Assembly (NCBI GenBank): GCA_900208305.1
Contig: OAPG01000018.1
Span: 1-64,000 of the forward strand
Direction: 5' to 3'
Length of the DNA stretch: 64,000 nt
Source: Melanopsichium pennsylvanicum
Taxonomy: Eukaryota > Basidiomycota > Ustilaginomycetes > Ustilaginales
Below the pieces are notes generated by a model, which was not told the origin of the DNA, made no database searches, and saw only the letters and a program-made list of their open reading frames with translations. The translations under genes and the position numbers were made by a program. Positions 1-9,592 of the stretch are shown in pieces; the first letter of the stretch is position 1; each line of letters begins with the position of its first letter.

Positions 1-65
1 AACCCTAACCCTAACCCTAACCCTAACCCTAACCCTAACCCTAACCCCTAACCCTAACCCTAACC

Positions 66-106
<41 letters not shown>

Positions 107-110
107 CCGC
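1..110. repeat. Telomere repeat array (CCCTAA)n
   Basis: Tandem CCCTAA hexamers run from base 1 to about 108, with two slips (an extra C near 47 and an extra A near 87). This is the C-rich strand of a TTAGGG telomere, so the window starts at the physical left end of a chromosome. TTAGGG is the usual telomere unit in smut fungi. Confidence 0.97.
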
Positions 111-142
111 ACGATAAGACCGCCCCCTAGTCCTTCGGCAGG

Positions 143-872
143 GTGCTTCCGAGCACGCCCGCGTGCTCCCTCTCCGTTGCCCCCTGGGCGTCGATTGGCC
201 CACGTGTTGTTCCGGCGTGGCGTTGGTCGCCGCCATCGCAGATGCTCCCCTTGCCATCGATACCTTCGATATCCGGCGAGTCACTGCCACTCGCCAAATT
301 TCCGTGAGATCCGTTGAAACCTGCTCTCTCACCAGATTTCGTCCGATTCAACTTCTCGGTCCTGCGCTAACCTTAAATCCCATGAGCCCACCAATATCCA
401 CCAGATCTCCCTGAGATCCGTCGAGACATGCTCTCCCACCGGATCTCAGCCGATTCAACATCTCTGGTCTGCGCAGACCTCTTCCTTGGGACCCACTCCC
501 GTGACAGGTGCTTCCGAGCACGCCCGCGTGCTCTCTCTCCGTTGCCCCCTGGGCGTCGATTGGCCCACGTGTTGTTCCGGCGTGGCGTTGGTTGCCGCCG
601 TCGCAGATGCTCCCCTTGCCATCGATACCTTCGATATCCGGCAAGTCACTGCCACTCGCCGAATTTCCGTGAGATCCGTCGAGACCTGCTCTCTCACCAG
701 ATTTTGTCCAATTCAACTTCTCGGTTCTGCGCTAACCTTAAATCCCATGAGCCCACCAATATCCACCAGATCTCCCTGAGATCCGTCGAGACATGCTCTC
801 CCACCGGATCTCAGCCGATTCAACATCTCTGGTCTGCGCAGACCTCTTCCTTGGGACCCACTCCCGTGACAC
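143..872. repeat. Two tandem copies of a 365-bp subtelomeric repeat
   Basis: The sequence starting GTGCTTCCGAGCACGCCCGC at 143 starts again at 508 and runs to about 872, with only scattered substitutions. Each unit contains two diverged sub-blocks around GAGATCCGT..GA.AC.TGCTCTC followed by a GATTCAAC core, so the unit itself looks like an old internal duplication. Short open frames occur on both strands but are carried along by the repeat and show no recognisable domain. No RecQ-type subtelomeric helicase is visible. Confidence 0.85.
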
Positions 873-1168
873 CCACACCATAGCCTTATAAGACAGCAAC
901 AACAGCTCCCAAGTTTGCAGGAGACGTTGTAGACATTGACTGGTGCATGCATTAAGGACACTTGTGTGCAGCGCAGGTCACACAATCATCTAGACAAGCT
1001 GCACTACCGCTGAACGGACTGTTCACAGGGGCTAGTCAACTTGGAACGGTTCCAGCGGGTCTCAGGACAAAACCGGATAGAACACGCACTTCCAGCAGGT
1101 TTCATTTCAAAGCACAATAAAACCCCAGATTTCATTGGATATTCAATTGAACCGCAAGTTAGGCACAT
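872..1168. repeat. Subtelomeric segment, copy A (uninterrupted)
   Basis: About 297 bp from CCCACACCATAGCC to AAGTTAGGCACAT are matched at high identity by 5261-5424 plus 5856-6001. Copy A holds the unbroken site CAGGGGCTAGTCAAC, which is the empty site for the solo LTR in copy B. No coding potential is seen. The following stretch 1169-1762 up to the mat1 start holds nothing recognisable. Confidence 0.85.
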
Positions 1169-1762
1169 CAGCCCCTGACACCCACCTTTTACCAGAACTC
1201 AATACTAAACCTGATAAAACCAAGGGTTTCATCTGGACTCATTCTAAGTCCCTGTAACACTTGGCTAGGCTTGGCTACAAGCTCAACACCAACAACAAGG
1301 CCAAGACCAAAACTGCTCTTTTGTTATAATCAATTTCATTGTGTTCCAAATCAATCTTCTCTTTTGTATGTAGGAACACTCCTTTGGCCTAAAATGCATT
1401 GTATGCTTCACCATTTTGAACTCTGAGACACAAGCTGAGTGGAACAAAGCGTTAAATATGGCTCAGCAACAACCAAACCACTATTATCCTCTAACTTTCA
1501 TCAGGCTTGGTTACAAGCACCGTCAGACGATCTTTTCTGCGACCTCAACGGCTCTAACGACTGTTGCGCATGCTTATTTGCTCGATTGTCTCAACCTGCA
1601 CCATCGTCCTTTATTAATATTGCCATTAGCTGCGCTCCTACCTTTCGCTTCAACATTATCTTTCTTACTCGCAATAATTCTCAAGTTGCAGCAGTATCTA
1701 TCGATTCCATATCCTTCACGGCTCGTTCACATTCACAAACTCATCTACGCATCTTGTTCAAC

Positions 1763-3331
1763 ATGACGGTTCTCCCGGGCTATGACTCAATCCCAATTCC
1801 AGTTCTCGATGCCACCATATCCAACGCCGACATCCTTGCTCGCATAACTCTCACCTTTCCTCACAAACTTTCGCTTTCATTGCTTGAAGATTCCTTCTAC
1901 TCGCTTGTCCGCGCTTGGCCCATCTTGGCCGCTCGTATACGCCCAACCCCCTCAACCCCATCGGGTCTGTCTTTTTTTGTGCCTCAACCTGTCACTCTCG
2001 CTCAACTCGAGTCTCGCTCTCGGTCCACTTCAAAGCCGCTCGAACAGCACATTGTTCTACTGGATGTATCCTCTCGCTCGCTTGACACTTATCATGCCAT
2101 CGCAGGGAAGGCAGTCAATGGCCAACTCTCGCGCGATTGTATCAGCATCGGTTTGGCACCTGATAGGCAAGAACAAGACAAGATGACATGCACAAACGCA
2201 TGCAAAAGCTTCAAAGAACTCCTCAAGGCAGATCAAAGCTTTGTAACAGCCCACGCAACACTCTTTTCCGACGCTACAGTGATCACCATAGCATTCAGTC
2301 ACACGCTTGGAGATGCATTCGCCATAAAATCTATCTTCTCGGCTTGGGCCGACACTCTGCGTACTCAAACACCACCGGCTGCTTTAGAGGGGCTGGGCAA
2401 GGATCCGTATCGAGAGTATCTTCCGGATGGCAGAAATGCGGTAGATCAGGAAGGACGCGAGTTGGGATTGCCGCTGGGATGGAAGAAGTTTGGATTCGTA
2501 AAGAAGATTAGGTTGATAGCAAATTTGCTGTGGGATATCAAGATAAAGCGACCCGAAAGAGAGTTTGTACAGATCTACATTCACGTGCCTGATCAAAAGG
2601 TATCGGAGCTGATCGCAGAGGCAAAGGCCGATCTCGCAAAGCCTTCATCCGCAAAAGCGCGGGAGAAGGAGAGAGATCTGAATATATCCACGTTCAATGT
2701 CCTTTTCGCGTTCCTGTTGCAGAACATCCATGCGGCAAACTCTAAGCCTCGAAGGAAGAGTTCCGTGTTGACCATTATTAATGCGAAAACTCGCCCTCCT
2801 GCGGGACACAAGCCGACAGATTATCCACAGCATCAGCTTTGGGGCGGAGCAATTGCAGCACCGCTCGACAAGCTCTCGTCGGGACACTACGCAACTCTCC
2901 CCCTTGGTCAGGTGGCTCTACACATTCGGGAATCTTTGCGCCAACACATCGAACCGGACAACTTGCAGAAGATGATCGCCAAAGAGCTCAATCATGGGCT
3001 GTGGAAGAAACCTAGTGGCAAACTAATCTTCTTTGCTGGTCCGAATGACTACTGGTTTGGCTGTACCGAGTGGAGGAGTGTCAAGTTTAACGAGGTTGAC
3101 TTTGGTGGGGGCTTGCAAAGTGCAGTAAAGGAGAGAGGATTGGGTGAAGAAAAAGAGGACACCAGAGTGAGGCCGGTAACCATTGGGACACATATGGAAA
3201 TCCCAGTGACCCAGAGGAACAGATGGGTGATTTTTGGGGATGCTGGCGGGGGAGTTTGGCTCAGTGGAGGGCTGACAATGAAGGAGGCACTAAATCAAAA
3301 AGGATTTGGTCAGTATAGGTGGGTGCATTAA
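1763..3331 (+). CDS. mat1: Mat1-like BAHD-type acetyltransferase of MEL biosynthesis
   Basis: A 522-residue protein beginning MTVLPGYDSIPIPV. The frame is open upstream to 1439, but this ATG has A at -3 and begins where the family-like sequence begins. It carries the two BAHD/transferase-family (PF02458) signatures: HTLGD at about residues 180-184 (catalytic HxxxD) and DFGGG at about 446-450 (equivalent of DFGWG). In Ustilago and Moesziomyces, Mat1 transfers acetyl groups from acetyl-CoA to the C4 and C6 hydroxyls of the MEL mannose as the last modification. It is the first gene of a five-gene block with mmf1, mac1, emt1 and mac2, which supports the assignment. The C-terminus (RWVH) is not a peroxisomal signal, unlike Mac1 and Mac2. 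No intron is needed. It could in principle be another BAHD acyltransferase; the cluster context argues for Mat1. Confidence 0.85.
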   Translation: MTVLPGYDSIPIPVLDATISNADILARITLTFPHKLSLSLLEDSFYSLVRAWPILAARIRPTPSTPSGLSFFVPQPVTLAQLESRSRSTSKPLEQHIVLLDVSSRSLDTYHAIAGKAVNGQLSRDCISIGLAPDRQEQDKMTCTNACKSFKELLKADQSFVTAHATLFSDATVITIAFSHTLGDAFAIKSIFSAWADTLRTQTPPAALEGLGKDPYREYLPDGRNAVDQEGRELGLPLGWKKFGFVKKIRLIANLLWDIKIKRPEREFVQIYIHVPDQKVSELIAEAKADLAKPSSAKAREKERDLNISTFNVLFAFLLQNIHAANSKPRRKSSVLTIINAKTRPPAGHKPTDYPQHQLWGGAIAAPLDKLSSGHYATLPLGQVALHIRESLRQHIEPDNLQKMIAKELNHGLWKKPSGKLIFFAGPNDYWFGCTEWRSVKFNEVDFGGGLQSAVKERGLGEEKEDTRVRPVTIGTHMEIPVTQRNRWVIFGDAGGGVWLSGGLTMKEALNQKGFGQYRWVH

Positions 3332-4118
3332 GTAGCTGGTTGGCGATCTCTTTTAGTCTTTCAGGACTTTGTACTGCTAAATAACCAGCTCATATTGTAC
3401 TTCTAGGACCAGGCTCCCTCACCCTTTGCAGAATTTGTCTGTACAGTACAGTGTTGCTGCATGCTGTCTATCTATATTTCAAGTCAAGGCTTAACTTGAA
3501 GTCAACTGCAGCAGAGTTTGGTCAAGTTCTTCCATTGGTGTTGTTTGATGGTTGGCAATGGGCTACACAGCGGGTGGAATGCCTTTTTTAGACCAGTTCT
3601 TGAAGCTTTGCAAGCAAATTGATTGATGCCTGTTAGGACCCTGCCTTGGTGCACCCAATGAAGGCCTGATGAAGAGGGGAGTTGCCGCCAATTGCACCTG
3701 GCACCTCCACACCTCCTGTGCAACTTGCGCAACCCGCAGGAACCCTGCAGCACCCACATGACCTGCACAGCCACCTCCTGCGCAGCCTGGCGCATACATC
3801 TACCTGGGCAATGTGCCTCCTTCCAACATTCAACATGCAACCCACCATACTACCCCCATCCTATTCAAGATAGCACACACACACACACACACACACACCA
3901 GGTCTGGGGCACCGCTACATTGCTGGAACGTGCCTAACACTCCAAATGGTCAGGCACTTTCTGCATTGGCCAGCTGTCACCAGCATTGCTGTGGTCAAGT
4001 GCAGCCTGCTAGGTGCTAACACACCTCTCCACCCAACCCTGTAAGTTGCAGGCATGCTGCTCCCATCAATGCCTGTACCTGGGAGCGTCGTCTGTGCCTA
4101 CACCTGCAACCCTGCAAG
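3332..4118. other. Intergenic, repeat-rich
   Basis: This stretch lies between mat1 and the inverted LTR. It contains a (CA)n microsatellite at about 3874-3898 and GC-rich direct and inverted words (CACCTCC, TGCAGCACC). Short open frames overlap on both strands but no protein family is recognised. Confidence 0.5.
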
Positions 4119-4566
4119 TGTTAAGGCTGTAGGGTCTAGGTACCGCTGGGCGGCTACAGCTGGAGTAGGGTCTACGGGTACAGAGGGGTTGTAGGCGTAG
4201 GCAACACAGGCGGTTGGGGTCAGAGCACACTACTGCGTTGCTATAGAGCTAACTAAGTAATACATGCAACAGAGGTCCGGAGGCAACCTCATGTTGGGCA
4301 GGGGCAGGGTGGTACTATCAACCACCTCCCGTGCCAACTGCGGTAACTACCTCCCACTGCGGCATTACAATGTTAGGTTGCCGACGGCCGTATTGTGCTT
4401 ACAGAGGGGCCAGCCGCGGTAAGATGGTAGGAGGGTTGTGTTAGGCCAACCGCTCCTCTGCAAGGGATCCGGAGAGGATTGGTTGTGGCTCGATTGCAAT
4501 GGTCGCTCAATTGGGAGGGGGGGCCAAGCGCCCACTCTTTGGACTACAATTGGTGAGGCACTAACA
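4119..4566 (-). mobile_element. LTR copy (solo or remnant), inverted relative to the one at 5425
   Basis: The reverse complement begins TGTTAGTGCC and ends CTTAACA. It aligns along its whole length (448 bp) with the LTR at 5425-5855. Flanking pentamers (GCAAG and GCCAT) do not match, so no target-site duplication is seen; the copy is probably older or was rearranged. Many C/G positions of the 5425 copy, often at CpG, are T/A here. No reverse transcriptase or integrase frame lies on either side. Confidence 0.75.
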
Positions 4567-5260
4567 GCCATTCACCTGGTTCAGGGAAGAAAGCAAACTT
4601 GTGCCACCAGTGCTGCCTGTGGCACCCATAGCAACCTCCAAGGGCTCTGTTACAGGGACTCAGAATGAGTCCGGATGAAACCCTTGATTTTCTTGCGTAC
4701 CATATTGAGTTCCGGTAAAAGTGTGGGTTTCCAGCTGTTTTGGTGGGACACTTGCCGGAAGCTGTGGGCGGAGACCAGAGGCCGTGGAGGGCCGCTACAG
4801 GAGTTGGAAGGATCTCTGGCAGGTACGGAGGGTCCAGATAAGAGGCTTGGTAGGATTTGGGGTCAAGCAATGAGCAGCTACTGGCTTGGGTAGCCAGCAC
4901 TGATAAGCATGGGGGCCAAATCCAGTGTACACAGGCACAAGGCAGCTAGGGAGACTAACCACCAATAAGGGGGTCCCTGATAAGAGGGATCCTGATAAGA
5001 AGTTCAAGCAGGGCTTGATAGATATAAGAGGGCATTTGTTTCAATTGTGGAGGAGCGGGGCTCATCCACTCTATTATTCATTACCTTAGTTATATGTTAT
5101 AAATTTCTCAGTATCTCCCTCTTGTCTCCGCTGCAATCACCAGGTATTGCAGCATTGAAGTGTTTGTGTCCAGAAACCAAACACACTTGACAACTGTCAG
5201 CACCGCTACTGACACTACAGCACCTCCACTGTAGGCAGAACCTCAACTGCGGCGATGGAA
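4567..5260. other. Intergenic between the two LTR copies
   Basis: About 700 bp without a credible gene. It includes GATAAGAGGG-type words around 4975-5000 and a TATAAGAGGG at about 5025, which may belong to another decayed element, but I cannot define its ends. Confidence 0.4.
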
Positions 5261-6001
5261 CCCACACTGTAGCCTTATCAGACAGCAACAACAGCTCCCA
5301 AATTTGCAGGAGACGTTGTAGACATTGATTGGTGCGTGCATTAAGGACACTTGTGTGCAGCGCAGGTCACACAATCATCTAGGTAAGCCGCACTATTGCT
5401 GAACGGAGTGTTCACAGGGGCTAGTGTTAGTGCCTACCAACCGGAGTCCAAAGAGGGGGTGCTTGGCCCCCCTCCCGATTGAGCGATCGTCGTGATTGGG
5501 CCCCGACCGACCCTCTCCGGACCCCTCGCAGCGGAGCGGTCGGCCTGACACGATCCTCCTACCGCCCAACCGCGGCTGGCCCCTCCGTACGTAGAATACA
5601 ACCGTTGGCAACCTAACATTGTAACACCGCGGTGGGAAGTGGCCGATAGCTCCTGTACCTTACCACCCCGCCCCCGCCTGACAAGAGGTTGCCTCCGGAC
5701 CTTGTTGCATGTATTACTTAGTTAGCTCTATAGCAACGCAGTAGTGTGCTCTGACCCCCGACCGCCTGTGTCGCCCACGCCTACGACCTCTCCGTACCCG
5801 TAGACCCCATCCCGGCTGTAGCCGCCCGCGGTATCTAGACCCTACAGCCTTAACAGCTAGTCAACTCAGAACGGTTCCAGCGGGTCTTGGCACAAACCAG
5901 ATAGGAAATGCACTTCCAGCAGGTTCATTTTGGAACGCAATAAAACCCCAGATTTAATTAGGTTCCATTGGATATTAAATAGAACCCCAAGTTAGGCACA
6001 T
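5261..6001. repeat. Subtelomeric segment, copy B (split by a solo LTR)
   Basis: 5261-5424 and 5861-6001 together repeat 872-1168. The copies differ by point changes and a small insertion near 5960. The continuity of copy A across the site proves that 5425-5855 was inserted into copy B. Confidence 0.85.
5425..5855 (+). mobile_element. Solo LTR with 5-bp target-site duplication
   Basis: A 431-bp element with the TG...CA termini of an LTR (TGTTAGTG... ...CTTAACA). It is flanked by GCTAG at 5420-5424 and GCTAG at 5856-5860. Copy A of the host segment (872-1168) holds a single GCTAG at the matching point, so this is an insertion with its empty site visible in the same window. The internal region of the retrotransposon is absent, consistent with LTR-LTR recombination. 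Confidence 0.9.
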
Positions 6002-6717
6002 TGGTAACACTGAACCTAACAATAAAACCCCAGATTTCATTGGATATTATTGTGAGCACAATCAATGAGCATGGCTGTTGTTTAGATGGTGATGGAGGTG
6101 GTGAGCAGATACCTGGCTTGTCTAATGGTATCTTGTTTTAAGACAATTTGAGCAGCATCTGACATGGCCTGCTTCTTTTCTTCAGACAAGCCATGTAAGA
6201 TGGGCTTGCCAAGGTCAAGCTGGGTAAGAGGGAATGCTGCCAAAATTGCACTAACATTGAGCTCTGCCTGAAATTAAGCGGACAAGATGTCAGTGTGTGG
6301 CAGAAAGCAAAAACGCAGACAGCCGCCAAGTAGATGTGAATAATTTTAATGAAGGGGTCTGACAATTTTTGTGCCAAGGTACAAACACGTTCTTTTTCGC
6401 ATACTTGGCAAACCCAATTCACTATTCTTTTGCAAAGCAAGATGAAAGGCTCAGTATCATGTTGCCTAGTCACACCCTCACGCAAAATTTGAAGACCGAC
6501 GAGCTTTAGTCTGAACGGATCGGCGACGACAATCGAACAGCTCTGGCGCTCACTTCCTCCAAGCTGCGCAGCTATCGAAAAAGCAGATCGCAAGGTGTTG
6601 AAAAGAGGTGGAATTTCAACGAGTCAAGGTCGCATTGATGCGTTTCCACAGCAGTGACGCAGGCAAGCAAGCGTCAGTATGATATACAAAGTACGAAGAA
6701 GAAGCAAGTGAAACACT
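6002..6717. other. Intergenic
   Basis: This stretch lies between subtelomeric copy B and the 3' end of mmf1. A 151-codon open frame on the minus strand (6138-6593) has no recognisable domain and is probably chance. A second short echo of the AATAAAACCCCAGATTTCAT word of the host segment occurs at about 6020-6045. Confidence 0.4.
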
Positions 6718-8557
6718 TTAGGGTGTGGCGGATGCGACCTCAGCATTGGAGACGACGGAATTCAGTGCCGGCAAAGCATCCTCCTTCTGCTCGAGTATCG
6801 CCTCGGATCTGATGAGATCGGGCAAGGGCAACTCTTTGATCCCAAAAGTGGTAACGAACCCGATCAAGGCTAGCGGTACGAAGAGCCAGTAAGACTTGCC
6901 GATCGCGTCCGCATACACCTTTTTGACTATGCCCTGCAACGGTTCGGGCAGCTTCTTGATGGACTCTGAATAGGCAATGATGGAGAAGTCGTTGAGGCCG
7001 AGAGGGTTGAGTTCGGGATAGTGTGGTCGAAGCTGTTTTGCTGCTTGGGTGGAAAAAATGGTTGTGGCGCCCGTGATGCCCCAAACTGCGCCGAATGTGC
7101 GCGTGAAGGCATAGGCGGCGGTGGCAGATTCGAGCCGGTTGGCTGGAAGCGAAGCTTGGATAGGAGGAAGCGTGATGGGCAATAAGATCCCGATACCGGC
7201 ACCTGCAACGATCTGCGAGATGATCCACACGGCCTTGGAAGTGTCTACATGCCACTGCGTTAGCCATGTAACTCCACCAGCGATCAGCGCCCAGCCAGCG
7301 AAAATGGACAGCTTGTACCTCCCGGTCAGAGAGATGATGAGTCCAGCTACCATGGCGAACGGGCAGCTGGGGGCTGTCAGAGGGAAGGACCAGATAGCGC
7401 TCTGCAAAGGAGTGCGATCCTTGATGCTCTGGAAGTAGATCGGGACCATGTAGATCACGCCATAGTAGATTATCCCGTGAACAAACGTCTGGAAGTATGC
7501 AAATGCAGCCGTGCGATTGCGGAACAGGTCGAGGGGGAAGACGGGCTTGGGAGCGAACCTGTTGGGAATCCATTCAATACAAAGGAAGAGGACAAAGCCG
7601 AGTAAACCAACCAGGAGGGGGATCCAGATGCGACCGTCTGTCCACTCGTACTTGATACCTCCCTCTGTCACTGCGATGAGGATGGAGGTTACACTGCCGA
7701 AGAGCACAGCGTTTCCCACTAGGTCGAGCCTTTGCCATTTTTCCTTGCCAGTCAGCAAAGGAACCTTGATGTTGAGGAAGGTTACGAGCAGAACGAAGGC
7801 AACTGCTCCGATGGGAAGATTGATCCAAAAGATCCAAGGCCAGCTGCTTTGACTGAAAGCACCTCCTAGTACAGGTGCTGCGAAGCCGGCAATCGCAAAG
7901 ATCAACGCGATCAGTCCGAAGAAGAGTCCTCTTTCGCGAAGCGTAGTTAGATCAGACATGATAATCTCGGACATCGAATGAATTCCTCCTCCACCTAAAC
8001 CTTGGATACCACGCCCGACGACGAGGATGAGGAGGGATTTGGCCGTCGCGCAGACAACTGAGCCAACAAGGAATATAATCAGGGCACTGTTGATCGAGAT
8101 TTTACGTCCAACGGAGCATGAGAGTCCGCCAAAGATGGGCTGAGAGGCTACCATTGGGAGGAGGAATGCCGCCGTCACCCAATTGGCGGCGATCGAAGAT
8201 TCGGGAAGATCAGAGACAATCGCCGGTAAGGCAGTGCTGATCATGGTCATATCCAGTGCTACATTTGCAAATTGCCATGCAAAGCGAAGTAATCTGAACA
8301 GTTTTAGTCTGAGATATCCGCTGACACAGAGGTTTTGAAATCCGAAGAGCGCTCTACTCACCTGCACAAAACGCGATTAAAAGGAGAGCAACAAAGATCA
8401 TCCAAAATTGCCTGTCTTTCTTGACCTTTCTTGTCTCGTCTTGATTAGAAACGTCAGTGGAAGTGTGGTTCCGGACTGGAGCAACATCGCTGGAAGTGTC
8501 ATTGAAGACGGTAGGCGTGCCTGCAGTCGAAGGGGCGATCGATGACTTTTCGTCCAT
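6718..8557 (-). CDS. mmf1: Mmf1-like MFS transporter (MEL exporter), two exons
   Basis: The chosen start is ATG at 8557 (A at -3). Exon 1 ends at 8362, the intron is 8361-8259 (GTGAGT...TGTAG, 103 bp), and exon 2 is 8258-6718, giving 578 residues. Splicing joins the first membrane helix so that it reads LLIAFCAALDMTMISTALP, the typical helix 1 and LDxTxxxTALP motif of DHA2-type (14-helix) drug:H+ antiporters. Further motifs are GRK after helix 2 (the usual acidic residue of motif A is replaced), GRGIQGLGGGGI, and the helix 5 motif APVLGGAF followed by WPWIFWINLPIGA. In the MEL cluster Mmf1 is the plasma-membrane exporter of the finished glycolipid. The frame stays open upstream to 9592, which could add 345 residues (separate entry). 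DHA2 membership is firm; the Mmf1 name rests on cluster order. Confidence 0.85.
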
Positions 8558-9592
8558 TTTGTACCACGATTTTTGCTGCTTAAAACGTTTGAAGTCTGTT
8601 GGCGTTGTGGATGAAAGGCTCTGCCACCGTAACGACTGGAGATGGGTTTGGTTGATTTGTTGCCTTGAACGGTGTAAAAACGGCAACGACGCTGCTTCCT
8701 TTGATGGTTTGCGAGATTCGTTCTCTAGGAGGAGGTGGCCGGTGGATGGGAAAGTATCGTTGGTATTGGTGACCAAATTGTCGCGCGAAGAAATTTTGTG
8801 ATGCACAGAAGAGGTCGTGGAAGGATTGAAAGAGAGACGAAGCTTTGAAAGGGAGTGAGGATGATTTCGTTGGTGGCAAGGTGTCGAGCGGTAGAACGAT
8901 GGAACGTCTTCAAAATTATCGCTGTTAAACGAACACCAGTTTTCGCGGCCTTTTCGATGAAGTATCAGATCAAACGATGCGGTGTTTCTTCGGGACAGTG
9001 TTGAATAGGAGCACGAGGTCGAACGGGGGCGGATTCCGGCAGAAAAGATTGAAGCTGACGTCGAGGAGTTCGTGCAGCTGCTGTCTGTGAGGCAGGTTCG
9101 TTGGTGGGCTGGTGTGAGAGGGGGCGTTGAAACGGTAGAGAATAGGGAATCAGAAACATTTCGCTGTTGATGGACGGACAAAAAAATCGAAGACCTGTTC
9201 CAATATGCAGAGGCATCTTGAATGCGGTTTGAGACCTGTTCTGTAGCTCGACTTGCCATGTGTCGCTGCTTCGGAATTTCTGGCCGAGGTGTGACTAGAT
9301 CGGCAGTCGACAGGTGTTGCTGCCCTTGAATCTCCCAACTGTGAAAGGTATCAGCCTTTGCAAGCGAGCTGAAGTTAGAGCATTTTGCATGGTACCTCTC
9401 ATCGGACACTGCTGTTTCTTCTTGCTCCTCGAGCTGTTGTTTCTCAGCACCTGTAAACTCGTAACGGGAATAGAGTTCCCAGCCGTAATCCCATTCGCCA
9501 TCTTCTTCATCGTTCGGAGCAAGTTCTTCGGAGTGTCTGCTCCGAGACGCACTAGGTGCTGCTACACTAAGATTTCTTAGTATCTTCACCAT
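8558..9592 (-). other. 345-codon in-frame open extension upstream of mmf1
   Basis: No stop codon interrupts the mmf1 frame from the ATG at 9592 to the chosen start at 8557. The translated stretch is rich in Ser, Thr, Arg and Asn, has an acidic patch near residues 24-35, and contains the phosphosite-like string STPPLTP. It has no membrane segment and no domain I recognise. It may be a long cytosolic N-terminus of Mmf1, a separate gene whose last exon I cannot see, or a chance open frame in a long 5' leader. The ATG at 9592 has a weak context (C at -3) compared with that at 8557. Confidence 0.4.

Noticed and set aside
84..985. Small open frames in the subtelomeric repeats
   Set aside because: They recur with the 365-bp repeat on both strands and show no protein family; no subtelomeric helicase motif was found.
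4119..5855. The two LTRs as ends of one full retrotransposon
   Set aside because: They are in opposite orientation, the right one has its own target-site duplication, and no pol or gag frame lies between them.
6138..6593. 151-codon open frame on the minus strand
   Set aside because: No domain, no consistent codon use, lies in repeat-derived subtelomeric DNA.
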